Assembly: GCF_000716595.1 (NCBI RefSeq)
Contig: NZ_JNXC01000004.1
Coordinates: 124,001 to 188,000 of the forward strand
Reading direction: 5' to 3'
Length of the DNA: 64,000 nt
Origin: Saccharothrix sp. NRRL B-16314
Lineage (GTDB): Bacteria > Actinomycetota > Actinomycetes > Mycobacteriales > Pseudonocardiaceae
Position 1 is the stretch's first letter; every line of letters begins with the position of its first letter. Position numbers and translations under genes: made by a program. The notes below the pieces were generated by a model. The model saw only the letters and a list, made by a program, of their open reading frames with translations, was not told where the DNA came from and made no database searches. Below, in pieces: positions 42,503 through 50,906 of the stretch.

Positions 42503-42970
42503 CTATAGCTGCTTTTCAAACCAGTGGTCCGCATAGCGGTCGTCATTGAACGGCGTGACCTCGCGGTAGCCGTGCCTGGCGTACAACGCGCGGGCTTCGA
42601 CCAGGTCAGAGCGGGTGTCCAGGCGGATCACCCGAGCGCCAAATGAGACAGCGGCACGTTCCACCGCGGACAGCAGCGCCGCTCCCCCGCCCGTGCCCCG
42701 GACAGCCGGGTCGACGAACATTCTCTTCAGTTCCGCACTTTCGGGACCGACCATGCGGAACCCGACGCATCCTCGCACGACGCCGTCGCGGCGGGCCACC
42801 AGGAACCGCGCAAGATCGTCGGTCGGGTCGTCCGCGATCGCCTGGTCCACCTCCTCCGACGTGGCCGGACGGCCGTAGTACCGGGTGATGATGTCGGCCA
42901 GGTAGGTTCGGATCACCGCTACGGCGAGTGCGCTGTCAACCGGCTCCGGCTGAACGGTCCAAGAAGTCAC
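42503..42970 (-). CDS. GNAT-family N-acetyltransferase
   Basis: 155 aa. Acetyl-CoA-binding motif A is FVDPAVRGTGGGAALLSAVE; other family blocks are LARFLVARRDGVVRGCVGFR and VEARALYARHGYREVTPFND. The substrate is unknown. The GTG at 42970 gives the expected N-terminus; no ribosome binding site is clear. It is divergent from the crotonase gene 76 bases away and lies upstream of the YCII-LuxR gene on the same strand, separated by that gene's own promoter. Confidence 0.85.
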   Translation of the reverse strand: MTSWTVQPEPVDSALAVAVIRTYLADIITRYYGRPATSEEVDQAIADDPTDDLARFLVARRDGVVRGCVGFRMVGPESAELKRMFVDPAVRGTGGGAALLSAVERAAVSFGARVIRLDTRSDLVEARALYARHGYREVTPFNDDRYADHWFEKQL

Positions 42971-43046
42971 TGACGGATTTTCACCCGCATTGGGCCATTT
43001 GGACACCTGTTTTTCCGCATTGCGGACGCGTGTAAAGTCACCGCCC

Positions 43047-43832
43047 GTGGCAGCGCAACAGGTCCGCGTGGAGCGGGACGCGGCAGGGCTGGCGGTGCTC
43101 ACCGTCGACGCTCCCCCGCTGAACCTCTACACCGCCGAGCTCCAGGAGCTGCTGGAGGCCGCGGTCGAGGACCTGGCGGAACGACCCGCGCGGGCCTTGC
43201 TGATCCGCTTCGAGGGCAAGGTCGTCAGCGGCGGTGTCGACGTACGGCTGTTCGCCGAGCAGCGCACGTCCGCGCAGGCGAAGGCGCTGTTCGACCGGAT
43301 GCTGGAGCTGCCGGACCGGGTGGCCGCGCTGCCGTTCCCGACCGTGTTCGCCGCGCACGGGCTGTGCCTGACGTGGGCGTTCGAGGTGGCGGTGGCGTGC
43401 GACCTCGTGCTGGCCGCCGAACGGGCGAAGTTCGGCCTGGTGGAGAAGGTCGTCGGGCTGACGCCGACCATGGGCGGCACGCAGCGGCTGGCCGCGCGCG
43501 CCGGCGTGGGCCGGGCCAAGGAGTTCGTGCTGACCGGCGACCTCTACGACGCGGCCACGCTGGAGCGGTGGGGCGTGGTCAACCGGGTGCTGCCGGACGA
43601 GGGCTTCGACGACGCCGCGCTGGAGTTCACGCTCGCGCTGGCGACCGGGCCGACGCTGGCGCACGCGGCGACCAAGCGGGTGCTGGCGCACTTCGAGAGC
43701 GGCGGCGTGGCCGAGGCGAACGAGCACGTCACGACGATCGCGGCCGAGCTGTTCGACACCGACGACCTGCGCGGCGCGGTGCGGTCGTTCCTCGCCGACG
43801 GGCCTGGCAAGGCGACGTTCAGCGGCCGTTAG
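43047..43832 (+). CDS. Enoyl-CoA hydratase/isomerase family protein (second copy)
   Basis: 261 aa crotonase fold: IRFEGKVVSGGVDVRLFAEQ and FAAHGLCLTWAFEVAVACDL form the oxyanion-hole strands, and KVVGLTPTMGGTQRLAARAG follows. The usual GGG of the second motif is replaced by CLT (HGLCLTWAF), so the active site is atypical and the substrate uncertain. The GTG at 43047 lies 8 bases after TAAAGT, a leaderless arrangement. Its stop overlaps the stop of the convergent kinase gene by 4 bases. Confidence 0.82.
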   Translation: MAAQQVRVERDAAGLAVLTVDAPPLNLYTAELQELLEAAVEDLAERPARALLIRFEGKVVSGGVDVRLFAEQRTSAQAKALFDRMLELPDRVAALPFPTVFAAHGLCLTWAFEVAVACDLVLAAERAKFGLVEKVVGLTPTMGGTQRLAARAGVGRAKEFVLTGDLYDAATLERWGVVNRVLPDEGFDDAALEFTLALATGPTLAHAATKRVLAHFESGGVAEANEHVTTIAAELFDTDDLRGAVRSFLADGPGKATFSGR

Positions 43833-45334
43833 CGCGGGTCGTAGACGGACGAGCCGTACCAGGCCAGGGCGGAGCGCAGCTCGACCACGTCGCGGTCGCG
43901 GCGCTTGCGGTAGCGCTCGTGGGAGATCGGGTAGACGCGCAGGCCGCCCTTGTGCTTGGTGAAGCTGCCGCGGCCCAGCGATTCGGGGGTCTTGGCGGCG
44001 CTGACCAGCCACACCACGAGCCACGGTCGGGCGTGGTGCGACTCCACCTTGACGCGGGAGATCGCGTACCACGGCAGGCGACGCGACTCGCTGCCGTTGG
44101 ACAGCGTGACGCCGTCCGGGCCGACGTCCACCGTGAGCGGCGAGCGGGCCACGCCGATCAGCAGCCGGACCGCCGCGAGCGCGAACAGCACGAACCCGAT
44201 GAACGCGGCCAGCCGCACCGCGTCGGGCGCGCCGGCGTTCTTGTCCGCGATGGCGGCGGTGACGAGCGCGGCGGCCAGGTTCGCGCAGGCCCAGCTCGCG
44301 CCCACCACGCGGGAGGTCTTGAACCGGACGCCGGTGGGCCGGACCTCCTTGTGCTCCGGGTCGATCCGGACGGGCGCGGGCACCGGCGTGACGAGCGTCG
44401 GCGGCTTGGGCGGCGGGTCGTCCACCATGACCCTGGTCGGCGGCTTGGCGGGCAGGTTGCCCAGCTCGGTGTGCCGCTGCTCGACCACGGTGCGGATGCG
44501 CGCGGGCAGCCAGGACGGCTCGGCCGACGGCGGGCCGATCAGCTCCAGCAGCCGGGCGGGCGTCGGGCGGTGCGCCGGCTCCCGGACCAGGCACGGGACG
44601 ATCAGCGGCACCAGGCTCGGCGGCACGTTCGACAGGTCCGGCTCCTGGTGCACCACGCGGTAGACCAGCGCGGACGTGGCGCCCTCGCCGAACGGTCCGC
44701 CGCCGGTCGCGGCGTAGACCAGGACCGAGCCGAGCGCGAACACGTCGCTCTGGGTGGTGATCTTCTGGCCGACGACCTGCTCCGGCGACAGGTAGCCGGG
44801 CGTGCCGAAGACGATGCCCGCTTCGGTCAGCGCGGAGTGCTCCAGGGCGCGGGCGATGCCGAAGTCGATCACCCGCGGGCCGTCGTCGGCCAGCAGGACG
44901 TTGGACGGCTTGAGGTCGCGGTGCACCAACCCCGCGCCGTGGATCGCGACCAGCGCTTCGGCCAGGCCGGCGGCGAGGCGGCGCACGGCGCGTTCGGGCA
45001 GCGGGCCGTGGTCGAGCACGGCCTGGTGGAGGCTCAGGCCGGCGATGTACTCGGTGGCCATCCACGGGCGCTCGGCGTCCGGGTCGGCGTCGACCACGGT
45101 GGCGGTCCAGAACCCGCCGACCGCCCGCGCCATCTCGACCTCGCGGCGGAAGCGCTCGCGGAACTCCGGGTTGTCGGCCAGCTCGGGCCGCGCGACCTTG
45201 ACCGCGATCGGCCGCCCGCCGCGTGAACGGGCCAGGTAGACCGAGCCCATCGCGCCGCGTCCGAGCGCGGCGAGCAGCGTGTAGTCGCCGATCCGCGACG
45301 GGGCGTTCGGGGGCAGTGGCTGCACACCACCCAC
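43829..45334 (-). CDS. Membrane Ser/Thr protein kinase
   Basis: 501 aa Hanks-type kinase: glycine loop LGRGAMGSVY, Lys46 in IAVKVARP, catalytic loop HRDLKPSN (138-145), DFG at 157-159 and GTPGYLSPEQ, so all catalytic residues are present. A proline-rich juxtamembrane region and two membrane helices (WACANLAAALVTAAIA; AAFIGFVLFALAAVRLLIGV) follow. A C-terminal small beta domain (LTVDVGPDGVTLSNGSESRR) may be PH-like. This differs from PASTA kinases. It sits at the edge of the surface-glycan locus and might regulate it; that is inference. Confidence 0.92.
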   Translation of the reverse strand: MGGVQPLPPNAPSRIGDYTLLAALGRGAMGSVYLARSRGGRPIAVKVARPELADNPEFRERFRREVEMARAVGGFWTATVVDADPDAERPWMATEYIAGLSLHQAVLDHGPLPERAVRRLAAGLAEALVAIHGAGLVHRDLKPSNVLLADDGPRVIDFGIARALEHSALTEAGIVFGTPGYLSPEQVVGQKITTQSDVFALGSVLVYAATGGGPFGEGATSALVYRVVHQEPDLSNVPPSLVPLIVPCLVREPAHRPTPARLLELIGPPSAEPSWLPARIRTVVEQRHTELGNLPAKPPTRVMVDDPPPKPPTLVTPVPAPVRIDPEHKEVRPTGVRFKTSRVVGASWACANLAAALVTAAIADKNAGAPDAVRLAAFIGFVLFALAAVRLLIGVARSPLTVDVGPDGVTLSNGSESRRLPWYAISRVKVESHHARPWLVVWLVSAAKTPESLGRGSFTKHKGGLRVYPISHERYRKRRDRDVVELRSALAWYGSSVYDPR

Positions 45335-45335
45335 C

Positions 45336-47411
45336 CTAGATGCGCCGGCGGTCCGGTTCGGCCAAGACGGTGAGGTTCGTGAGACCGAGGAGGTCCCGGC
45401 TTCGGGCTTGCCACGAGTGTGCCTCGACGGACGCGCGCAGGGCGGCGGCCGGGAGCAGGGGACCTGTGGCGAGCGTCTCGCGGACGGCGTCGACGAACGC
45501 GGTCGGCGTGCGGGCGGCGCGGACGCGGTCGGTGTAGCCGGCCAGCTCGGCGAAGTCGGTGCTGACGACCGGGAGGCCCAGCGCCAGGTACTCCTTCAGC
45601 TTGATCGGGTTGGACCGCTTGATCCAGTCGTTGTCCTGCCACGGCATGATCGCCACGTCGAACGCCGACCCGTAGGCCGGGATCGAGCTGTACTGGCGGA
45701 AGCCCAGCCAGTGCACGTTCGGGTACTTGGCGAAGCGCTCCATCGGGTGCGTGGCGTCGCCGATCAGCACCAGCGAGGCCTGCGGCAGCTCAGCGGCGAC
45801 TCGTTCCAGCAGGTCGAAGTCGACCACGAAGTCGTCCAGCGCGCCGAAGAAGCCGATCCGGGGGCCGGTGATCGACCGCACGTCGTCCGGCCACTGGTCC
45901 GGGGGCCGGACGACGAAGTGGTCGATGTCGACGCCGTGGTCGAGGAAGTGGGCGCGGGCGCCGGTGCGGGGCAGCTCCTCGTCCATCAACGCGTGGCTGA
46001 CGTACACGACGTGGTCCGCGTGGGCCAGCAGCCGGTTCTCCAACGCCTCGATCGACGCGCGGTCTGCCTCCGGGAAGTCGGAGTGCCGGTCGGAGCGGTT
46101 GAACACCAGGCGGTGCCGGCGCATCGGGGCCACCACGTCCCACGCGGTCGGGATCGTCACCATGATCACCGGGTTGCGCAGGCCGAGGAACCGCGCCACC
46201 AGCCGGACCTGGCCGCGGACCAGCACGGCGTTGACCTTGCGCAGGAACGGCGAGCCGTAGAACGGCAGCGGCAGCGGGGACATCACGTAGAACTCCGGCA
46301 TCGGCCTGCGCACGAACTTGGCGACGCTGCGCAGCTTCCGCAGGATGCGCCGGGACACGTGCGTGCTGTTGCCCCGGGTCGGCATCCGCATGCCGATGCT
46401 GTTGACCACCAGCACCCTGCGGTGCGCCGCCATGGCCCGCATCAGCTGGAAGTCCGAGTGCGCCCGGTTGTGGTACCACCAGTCCTGCGCGGAGAAGCAC
46501 ACCCAGCCCGGTTCGGGCTCCTGCCCCGGACGGGCCGGCCACCGACGCCAGCGCACCAGGTCGCCGACGGCCTTGCGGTGCTTGGCGCCGCGCGGCGCGC
46601 GCAGCAGCTCGTTGAGCAGCACCGCCAGCCACATCACGAACGCGGCCGGCCGGCCCTTGTGCTCGCGGACCAGCCGCACCCGGTTCGTGGTGGCCATCGA
46701 CCACAGCACCGGCGACGTCGACTGCTCGCCACCGAAGTGCACGGCCCGCGCCCGCGGCTCGTAGCGGACGGCGTACCCGCGCTTGCCCGCGCGCAGCATG
46801 TACTCGGTCTCCTCCGAGTACAGGAAGTAGCGCTCCTCCAGCACACCCGTCGCCTCGCGCGCCTCGCGGGAGATCAGCCACGCCGCACCGGTCGCCCAGG
46901 CCGCGGTCCCCGCCGTCTCGTACCGGATGGGGTCGACCACCAACTCGCCCAGCGCCTCGACCCGACCGGCGCGCGTGCCGCCCAGGACCGCTTCGCCCAA
47001 CGCGCGCAACGGGTTCGGCGCGCGTCGCAACGACGGCTGGGGCGCGCCGTCGACACCGGCCAGGCGCGGCACCGCGATACCCGTGCCGGGCATCACCAAC
47101 GCCGCGCGCAGCAACGTGATCGCTTCCGGGTGCAGCCGGACGTCCGGGTTGAGCACCAGCACGTCGCAGTCCGGCGCGGCGGCGAACCCCGCGTTCACGC
47201 CGGCCGCGAAGCCGTCGTTGGCGGTCCGCGCCACGATCTGCGCGTCGGGCGCGACCCGGGCCACGATGGCGAGCGTGTCGTCGGCGGAAGCGTTGTCCAC
47301 CACCACGATCCGACCGTCCGGAACGGACCGGAGCGCGACCGCCACCGACTTCAGGCAGTCCTCGACGACCTCGGCGCTGTGGTAGGTCACGACGACCACG
47401 GCGAGCGGCAC
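45336..47411 (-). CDS. Two-domain glycosyltransferase (GT2 plus GT4-type)
   Basis: 691 aa. Residues 1-270 are a GT-A family 2 domain like dTDP-rhamnosyltransferases (LAVVVVTYHSAEVVEDCLKS; VVVDNASADDTL; VLVLNPDVRLHPEAITLL; YFLYSEETEYMLRAGKRG). From about residue 320 is a GT-B/TuaH-like domain (RVLVVNSIGMRMPTRGNSTH; IGFFGALDDFVVDFDLLERV; LKEYLALGLPVVSTDFAELA). Two successive transfers on one glycan are likely. The GTG at 47411 starts 2 bases after the WecG-like stop with AGGGGAG before it. A much longer open frame upstream overlaps that gene and is rejected. Confidence 0.88.
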   Translation of the reverse strand: MPLAVVVVTYHSAEVVEDCLKSVAVALRSVPDGRIVVVDNASADDTLAIVARVAPDAQIVARTANDGFAAGVNAGFAAAPDCDVLVLNPDVRLHPEAITLLRAALVMPGTGIAVPRLAGVDGAPQPSLRRAPNPLRALGEAVLGGTRAGRVEALGELVVDPIRYETAGTAAWATGAAWLISREAREATGVLEERYFLYSEETEYMLRAGKRGYAVRYEPRARAVHFGGEQSTSPVLWSMATTNRVRLVREHKGRPAAFVMWLAVLLNELLRAPRGAKHRKAVGDLVRWRRWPARPGQEPEPGWVCFSAQDWWYHNRAHSDFQLMRAMAAHRRVLVVNSIGMRMPTRGNSTHVSRRILRKLRSVAKFVRRPMPEFYVMSPLPLPFYGSPFLRKVNAVLVRGQVRLVARFLGLRNPVIMVTIPTAWDVVAPMRRHRLVFNRSDRHSDFPEADRASIEALENRLLAHADHVVYVSHALMDEELPRTGARAHFLDHGVDIDHFVVRPPDQWPDDVRSITGPRIGFFGALDDFVVDFDLLERVAAELPQASLVLIGDATHPMERFAKYPNVHWLGFRQYSSIPAYGSAFDVAIMPWQDNDWIKRSNPIKLKEYLALGLPVVSTDFAELAGYTDRVRAARTPTAFVDAVRETLATGPLLPAAALRASVEAHSWQARSRDLLGLTNLTVLAEPDRRRI

Positions 47412-47413
47412 CG

Positions 47414-48199
47414 CTACTCCCCTGCCTGGTGGCCGAGCCGGGTGCGCAGCGCGCCCCCGAGCAGGCGGAACGCGAACGGCAGGTCGTCGCGCAGGTAGCG
47501 CTTGGCCAGCCGGCGCGGTTCGAGCACGAGGCGGTGCAGCCACTCCGCGCCCAGGTTCTGCACCACTCCCGGCGCACGCCGGAACTCGCCCGCGGCCATC
47601 GGGATGCCCGCGCCGCAACCGAGGAACCAGGCGCGCGGCAGTTCCGCCTTGAGCAACCGGATCAGGCGTTCCTGCTTGGGGAAGCCCAGGCCGACCAGCA
47701 CCAGGTCCGGTTCGGCCGCCACCGCCTTGGCCACGGCCGCCGCGGTGAGATCCGCGGACGTGTCGAACCCGAACGGCGGCGAGTCCGTGCCCGCGATCCG
47801 CAGCCCGGGGTACCGGGCGCGCAACACCTCGGCGGCCTTCTCCGGCACGCCGGGCTCACCGCCGAGCAGGTAGACCGAGCGGCCCTCGCGCGCGGCGGCA
47901 CCGGCCAGCGTGAACACCAGCGACGCGCCGGTGACCCGTTCCGGCACCCGCACGCCCGCGAGCCGCCCCGCCCACACGACCGGCATGCCGTCGGCCACCA
48001 CCATCTCGGACTCGGCGACCAGCGCGGCCAGCTCGGGGCGACGGGTCGCGGCGCGCACGATGTCCACGTTGGCCGTGACGATCGCGCCGCCCGCCGACCG
48101 ACGCCACGCTTCGGCGACGTGGTCGGCGACGCCGGCTTCGCTCACGGCCCACACGTCGACGGCGCCCACTCGGACGCGGGCCTGCGAGATGTCCGGCAT
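47414..48199 (-). CDS. WecG/TagA/CpsF-family glycosyltransferase
   Basis: 261 aa GT26 protein: VTANVDIVRAATRRPELAAL, VVADGMPVVWAGRLAG, YLLGGEPGVPEKAAEVLRAR, VLVGLGFPKQERLI and WFLGCGAGIPMAAGEFRRAP are the conserved blocks. Homologues add N-acetylmannosamine-type sugars to lipid-linked acceptors at the inner membrane face. It is co-transcribed with the two-domain glycosyltransferase. The initiating sugar-phosphate transferase is not in the window. Confidence 0.93.
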   Translation of the reverse strand: MPDISQARVRVGAVDVWAVSEAGVADHVAEAWRRSAGGAIVTANVDIVRAATRRPELAALVAESEMVVADGMPVVWAGRLAGVRVPERVTGASLVFTLAGAAAREGRSVYLLGGEPGVPEKAAEVLRARYPGLRIAGTDSPPFGFDTSADLTAAAVAKAVAAEPDLVLVGLGFPKQERLIRLLKAELPRAWFLGCGAGIPMAAGEFRRAPGVVQNLGAEWLHRLVLEPRRLAKRYLRDDLPFAFRLLGGALRTRLGHQAGE

Positions 48200-48228
48200 A
48201 CCCGCGTCATCGGGTTCGGGGTGGTCCC

Positions 48229-48263
48229 CGTTACGACCTTGCCCGGCGGCGGTAACGGTTACC
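48229..48263. promoter_or_regulatory. CGTTACG / GGTAACGGTTACC elements upstream of the MFS and WecG genes
   Basis: CGTTACG (48229-48235) and the palindrome GGTAACGGTTACC (48251-48263) lie between the divergent MFS and WecG-like genes. Similar GTAAC elements occur at 53087-53094, 57800-57805 and 57833-57838, also between divergent glycan-locus genes. A shared transcription-factor site is possible. Confidence 0.35.
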
Positions 48264-48267
48264 CGGC

Positions 48268-49494
48268 GTGACCGATATCGGGGGCATGTACGTCGCGTCC
48301 GTCCGGCCCGGCGAGCGGGTCAGGGGCAAGGTTCCCGGCACGGTGGTGGCACTGGGCGCGGTGAGCCTGCTGACCGACGTCTCGGCCGAGATGATCACCG
48401 CGTTCATGCCGGTCTACCTGCTCGTCACGCTCAACATGGGTTACGCCCAGTTCGGCGTGCTGGACGGTCTGTACACGGGTGCGACGGCGGTGCTTCGGCT
48501 CGTCGGCGGGCACGTCTCGGACCGCACGCACCGGCACAAGGCGGTCGCCGCGGTCGGTTACGGGCTGTCGGCGGTGACCAAGCTCATCTTCCCGGTGGTG
48601 GGCGCGTCGGCGTTCGGCATCGGCGCGACCCTCGCCGTCGACCGCGCGGGCAAGGGTTTGCGGACCGCGCCGCGGGACGCGTTGATCTCCCTGGCGACGC
48701 CGCCGGACCGGTTGGGCGCGGCGTTCGGGCTGCACCGGACGATGGACGCGGTGGGCGCGCTGCTCGGGCCGCTGGTGACGTTCCTGCTGCTGTACGGGAT
48801 CGGCACGGTCGCCGGGCCGGTGTTCGTGGTCAGCGCGTGCTTCGCGGTGGTGGGGCTGATCGTGCTGGTGGCGTTCGTGCGGGAGAACCCGCGGCCGGTT
48901 CCCGCCGGACCTCGTCCGTCGCTTCGCGCGGGGTTCGCGTTGCTGCGGGACGCCGGGTACCGCAGGGTGGCGGTGGCGGCGGCCTTGCTGGGGCTGGCGA
49001 CGTTGTCCGACGCCTTCGTGTTCATCCTGGTGCAGAAGGCGACCGACGTGCCGCTGCACCTGCTGCCGTTGCTGCCGTTGGGCACGGCGTTGGTCTTCCT
49101 GCCGGCCGCGACACCCGTGGGACGGCTCGCCGACCGGATCGGCCGGTGGCCGGTGTTCCTCGGCGGGCACGCGCTGCTGCTGGCCGTGTACGTGCTGCTG
49201 CTCGTGCCCGGCACCGGGTATGTCGGGGTCGGTGTGGCGCTGTTGTCGCACGGTCTCTTCTACGCCGCGACGGACGGCGTGCTGTCCGCTCGGGTGAGCG
49301 CGCTGGTGCCGGAATCGCTGCGCGCGTCCGGTCTCGCGGTGGTGCAGACGGGGCAGGCGCTGGCCCGGCTCGTGTCGTCCGTGGTGTTCGGCCTCCTGCT
49401 CCAGTTCGCCGCCTTCGGCACGGCCGTGTACGCGGCGATCGCCGCCCTGGTGGTAGCGGTGGCGATCGCCTGGCGCCTCAACGCGCGCCGTTAG
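48268..49494 (+). CDS. Major facilitator superfamily transporter
   Basis: 408 aa with about 12 transmembrane helices. VGGHVSDRTHRHKAVAAVGY is the MFS loop 2-3 motif, and DRAGKGLRTAPRDALISLAT and PVGRLADRIGRWPVFLGGHA are recurrent in this subgroup. The substrate is unknown; a glycan-related or drug substrate is possible from context only. The GTG at 48268 gives MTDIGGMYV; an ATG at 48286 is a plausible alternative. No ribosome binding site precedes the GTG; the palindrome GGTAACGGTTACC ends 4 bases before it. Confidence 0.85.
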   Translation: MTDIGGMYVASVRPGERVRGKVPGTVVALGAVSLLTDVSAEMITAFMPVYLLVTLNMGYAQFGVLDGLYTGATAVLRLVGGHVSDRTHRHKAVAAVGYGLSAVTKLIFPVVGASAFGIGATLAVDRAGKGLRTAPRDALISLATPPDRLGAAFGLHRTMDAVGALLGPLVTFLLLYGIGTVAGPVFVVSACFAVVGLIVLVAFVRENPRPVPAGPRPSLRAGFALLRDAGYRRVAVAAALLGLATLSDAFVFILVQKATDVPLHLLPLLPLGTALVFLPAATPVGRLADRIGRWPVFLGGHALLLAVYVLLLVPGTGYVGVGVALLSHGLFYAATDGVLSARVSALVPESLRASGLAVVQTGQALARLVSSVVFGLLLQFAAFGTAVYAAIAALVVAVAIAWRLNARR

Positions 49495-49522
49495 ACCGCG
49501 CTGTCCCGGTCTCGGGCATCGG

Positions 49523-50839
49523 TCAGAGCAGGCCGATTCGGCCGTGCGCCACGGAACGACCGTGGGTCAGGTCGCCCGCGTAGCTCGCCGTGTAGCCCAG
49601 GAGGAGGGTCGAGACGCCCACCAGCAACGGCACGTTCGCGTCGCACTGCGCCTTGCCCACGGAGTTCGTGATGGCGGTGCAGAGCGGGTGGCCCTTGACG
49701 GTGCGGAACGTGATCGGCTTGCCGGCCACCGGGCGGCCGGTGTGCGACTCGGTCAGGGTCGCGTCCAGGCCGCGCACGGTGAAGCCCAGCAGGCGCAACT
49801 GGAGCTGCGCGTACCCGGCGACCAGCTTGGTGGGCGCGGCCGGGACGTGGTGGATCGCGAGGCCCACCGGGTGCACGCCCACCGGCACCGAACCGACCAC
49901 GGCCAGCGTCGCGGTGTCCACAATGGACAGCGTGCCGCTGTTGTAGTTCGTCACGTAGGCCGTCGAGCCGTCCGGGGTCAGCGCCACGCTGATCGGCCTG
50001 CTGCCGACGGGGATCTGCGCCACCGTCGTCAACGCGGCGATGTCCACCACGGACAGGCTGTGCCCCTCGCTGTTGGTGACGTACGCCCGCGCGCCGTCCG
50101 GCGAGATCGCCACGCCGTGCGGGATGAAGCTCACCGGGACCCGACCGATCACGGTGTCGGACGCGGTGTCGACCACGGCCACGTCGTTGGAGAACTTGTT
50201 CACCACCAGCAGCTTCGCGCCGTCCGGCGTCACCGCCACGGCGGTCGGGGTGTTGCCCGTGGGGATGTCGCCGACCTCGGTGTTCGTCGCCGTGTCGATC
50301 ACGGACACCGTGCCCGCGCCGACCACGTCGTGCGCCACGTACAGGCGCTTGCCGTTCGGCGTGATCGCGATGCCGTCGGCGTTGGCGCCGACGGGGATCG
50401 TCTCGGTCGTGGTCAACGTCGCCGCGTCGACCACCGACACCGTGCCCGCCCGGTAGTTCGACACGTACACGTGCCCACCGGACGGCGAGACGACGACTCC
50501 GGCCGGCCCGTCACCGACCGGCACCGCCGCGTCCACGGTGTTGGTCGGCGTGTCGATGACCGTGAGCGTGTTGTCACGGATGTTCGTGATGTAGCCCCGC
50601 GTGCCGTCGAAGGCGACACCGACGCCGTACGGCGAGTCGCCGCCGGAGTCCACCAACGTGTTCGTGACCGTGTTCGTGGCGGTGTCGAGCACCGACACCC
50701 CGCCGCCGTTGTTCGCGACGTAGCCGAGCACCCGGACCGGGCCTTCGGCGATCGCCGTCCCGGACGGCACGAGCAGCAGCGCCGCCCCCACCGCTGCCGC
50801 GCCACACAACGCGCTCACCTTGCGGATCTGTCCGAGCAC
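49523..50839 (-). CDS. Secreted YVTN beta-propeller protein
   Basis: 438 aa. The signal peptide ends in GTAIA/E. It is followed by seven YncE-type repeats of about 42 residues, each with the pattern TVSVVDAATLTTTETIPVGA and AVTPDGAKLLVVN. A C-terminal Ig-like module (DATLTESHTGRPVAGKPITF; GYTASYAGDLTHGRS) with two cysteines follows. It is probably an extracellular binding or scaffold protein; enzymatic activity is unproven. The GTG at 50839 follows GGAGGCC. It lies beside the MFS gene, convergent, with 28 bases between stops. Confidence 0.87.
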   Translation of the reverse strand: MLGQIRKVSALCGAAAVGAALLLVPSGTAIAEGPVRVLGYVANNGGGVSVLDTATNTVTNTLVDSGGDSPYGVGVAFDGTRGYITNIRDNTLTVIDTPTNTVDAAVPVGDGPAGVVVSPSGGHVYVSNYRAGTVSVVDAATLTTTETIPVGANADGIAITPNGKRLYVAHDVVGAGTVSVIDTATNTEVGDIPTGNTPTAVAVTPDGAKLLVVNKFSNDVAVVDTASDTVIGRVPVSFIPHGVAISPDGARAYVTNSEGHSLSVVDIAALTTVAQIPVGSRPISVALTPDGSTAYVTNYNSGTLSIVDTATLAVVGSVPVGVHPVGLAIHHVPAAPTKLVAGYAQLQLRLLGFTVRGLDATLTESHTGRPVAGKPITFRTVKGHPLCTAITNSVGKAQCDANVPLLVGVSTLLLGYTASYAGDLTHGRSVAHGRIGLL

Positions 50840-50906
50840 TGTCGGCCTCCGTCGCTGGATGGGGTCCCCTGCGCCAATCGCAGTGCGGGGCGGTGCCGTT
50901 AGCCGA

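Noticed and set aside
45408..47498. 696-codon plus-strand open frame over the two-domain glycosyltransferase
   Set aside because: Shadow of a well-supported minus-strand gene; no domain in the translation.
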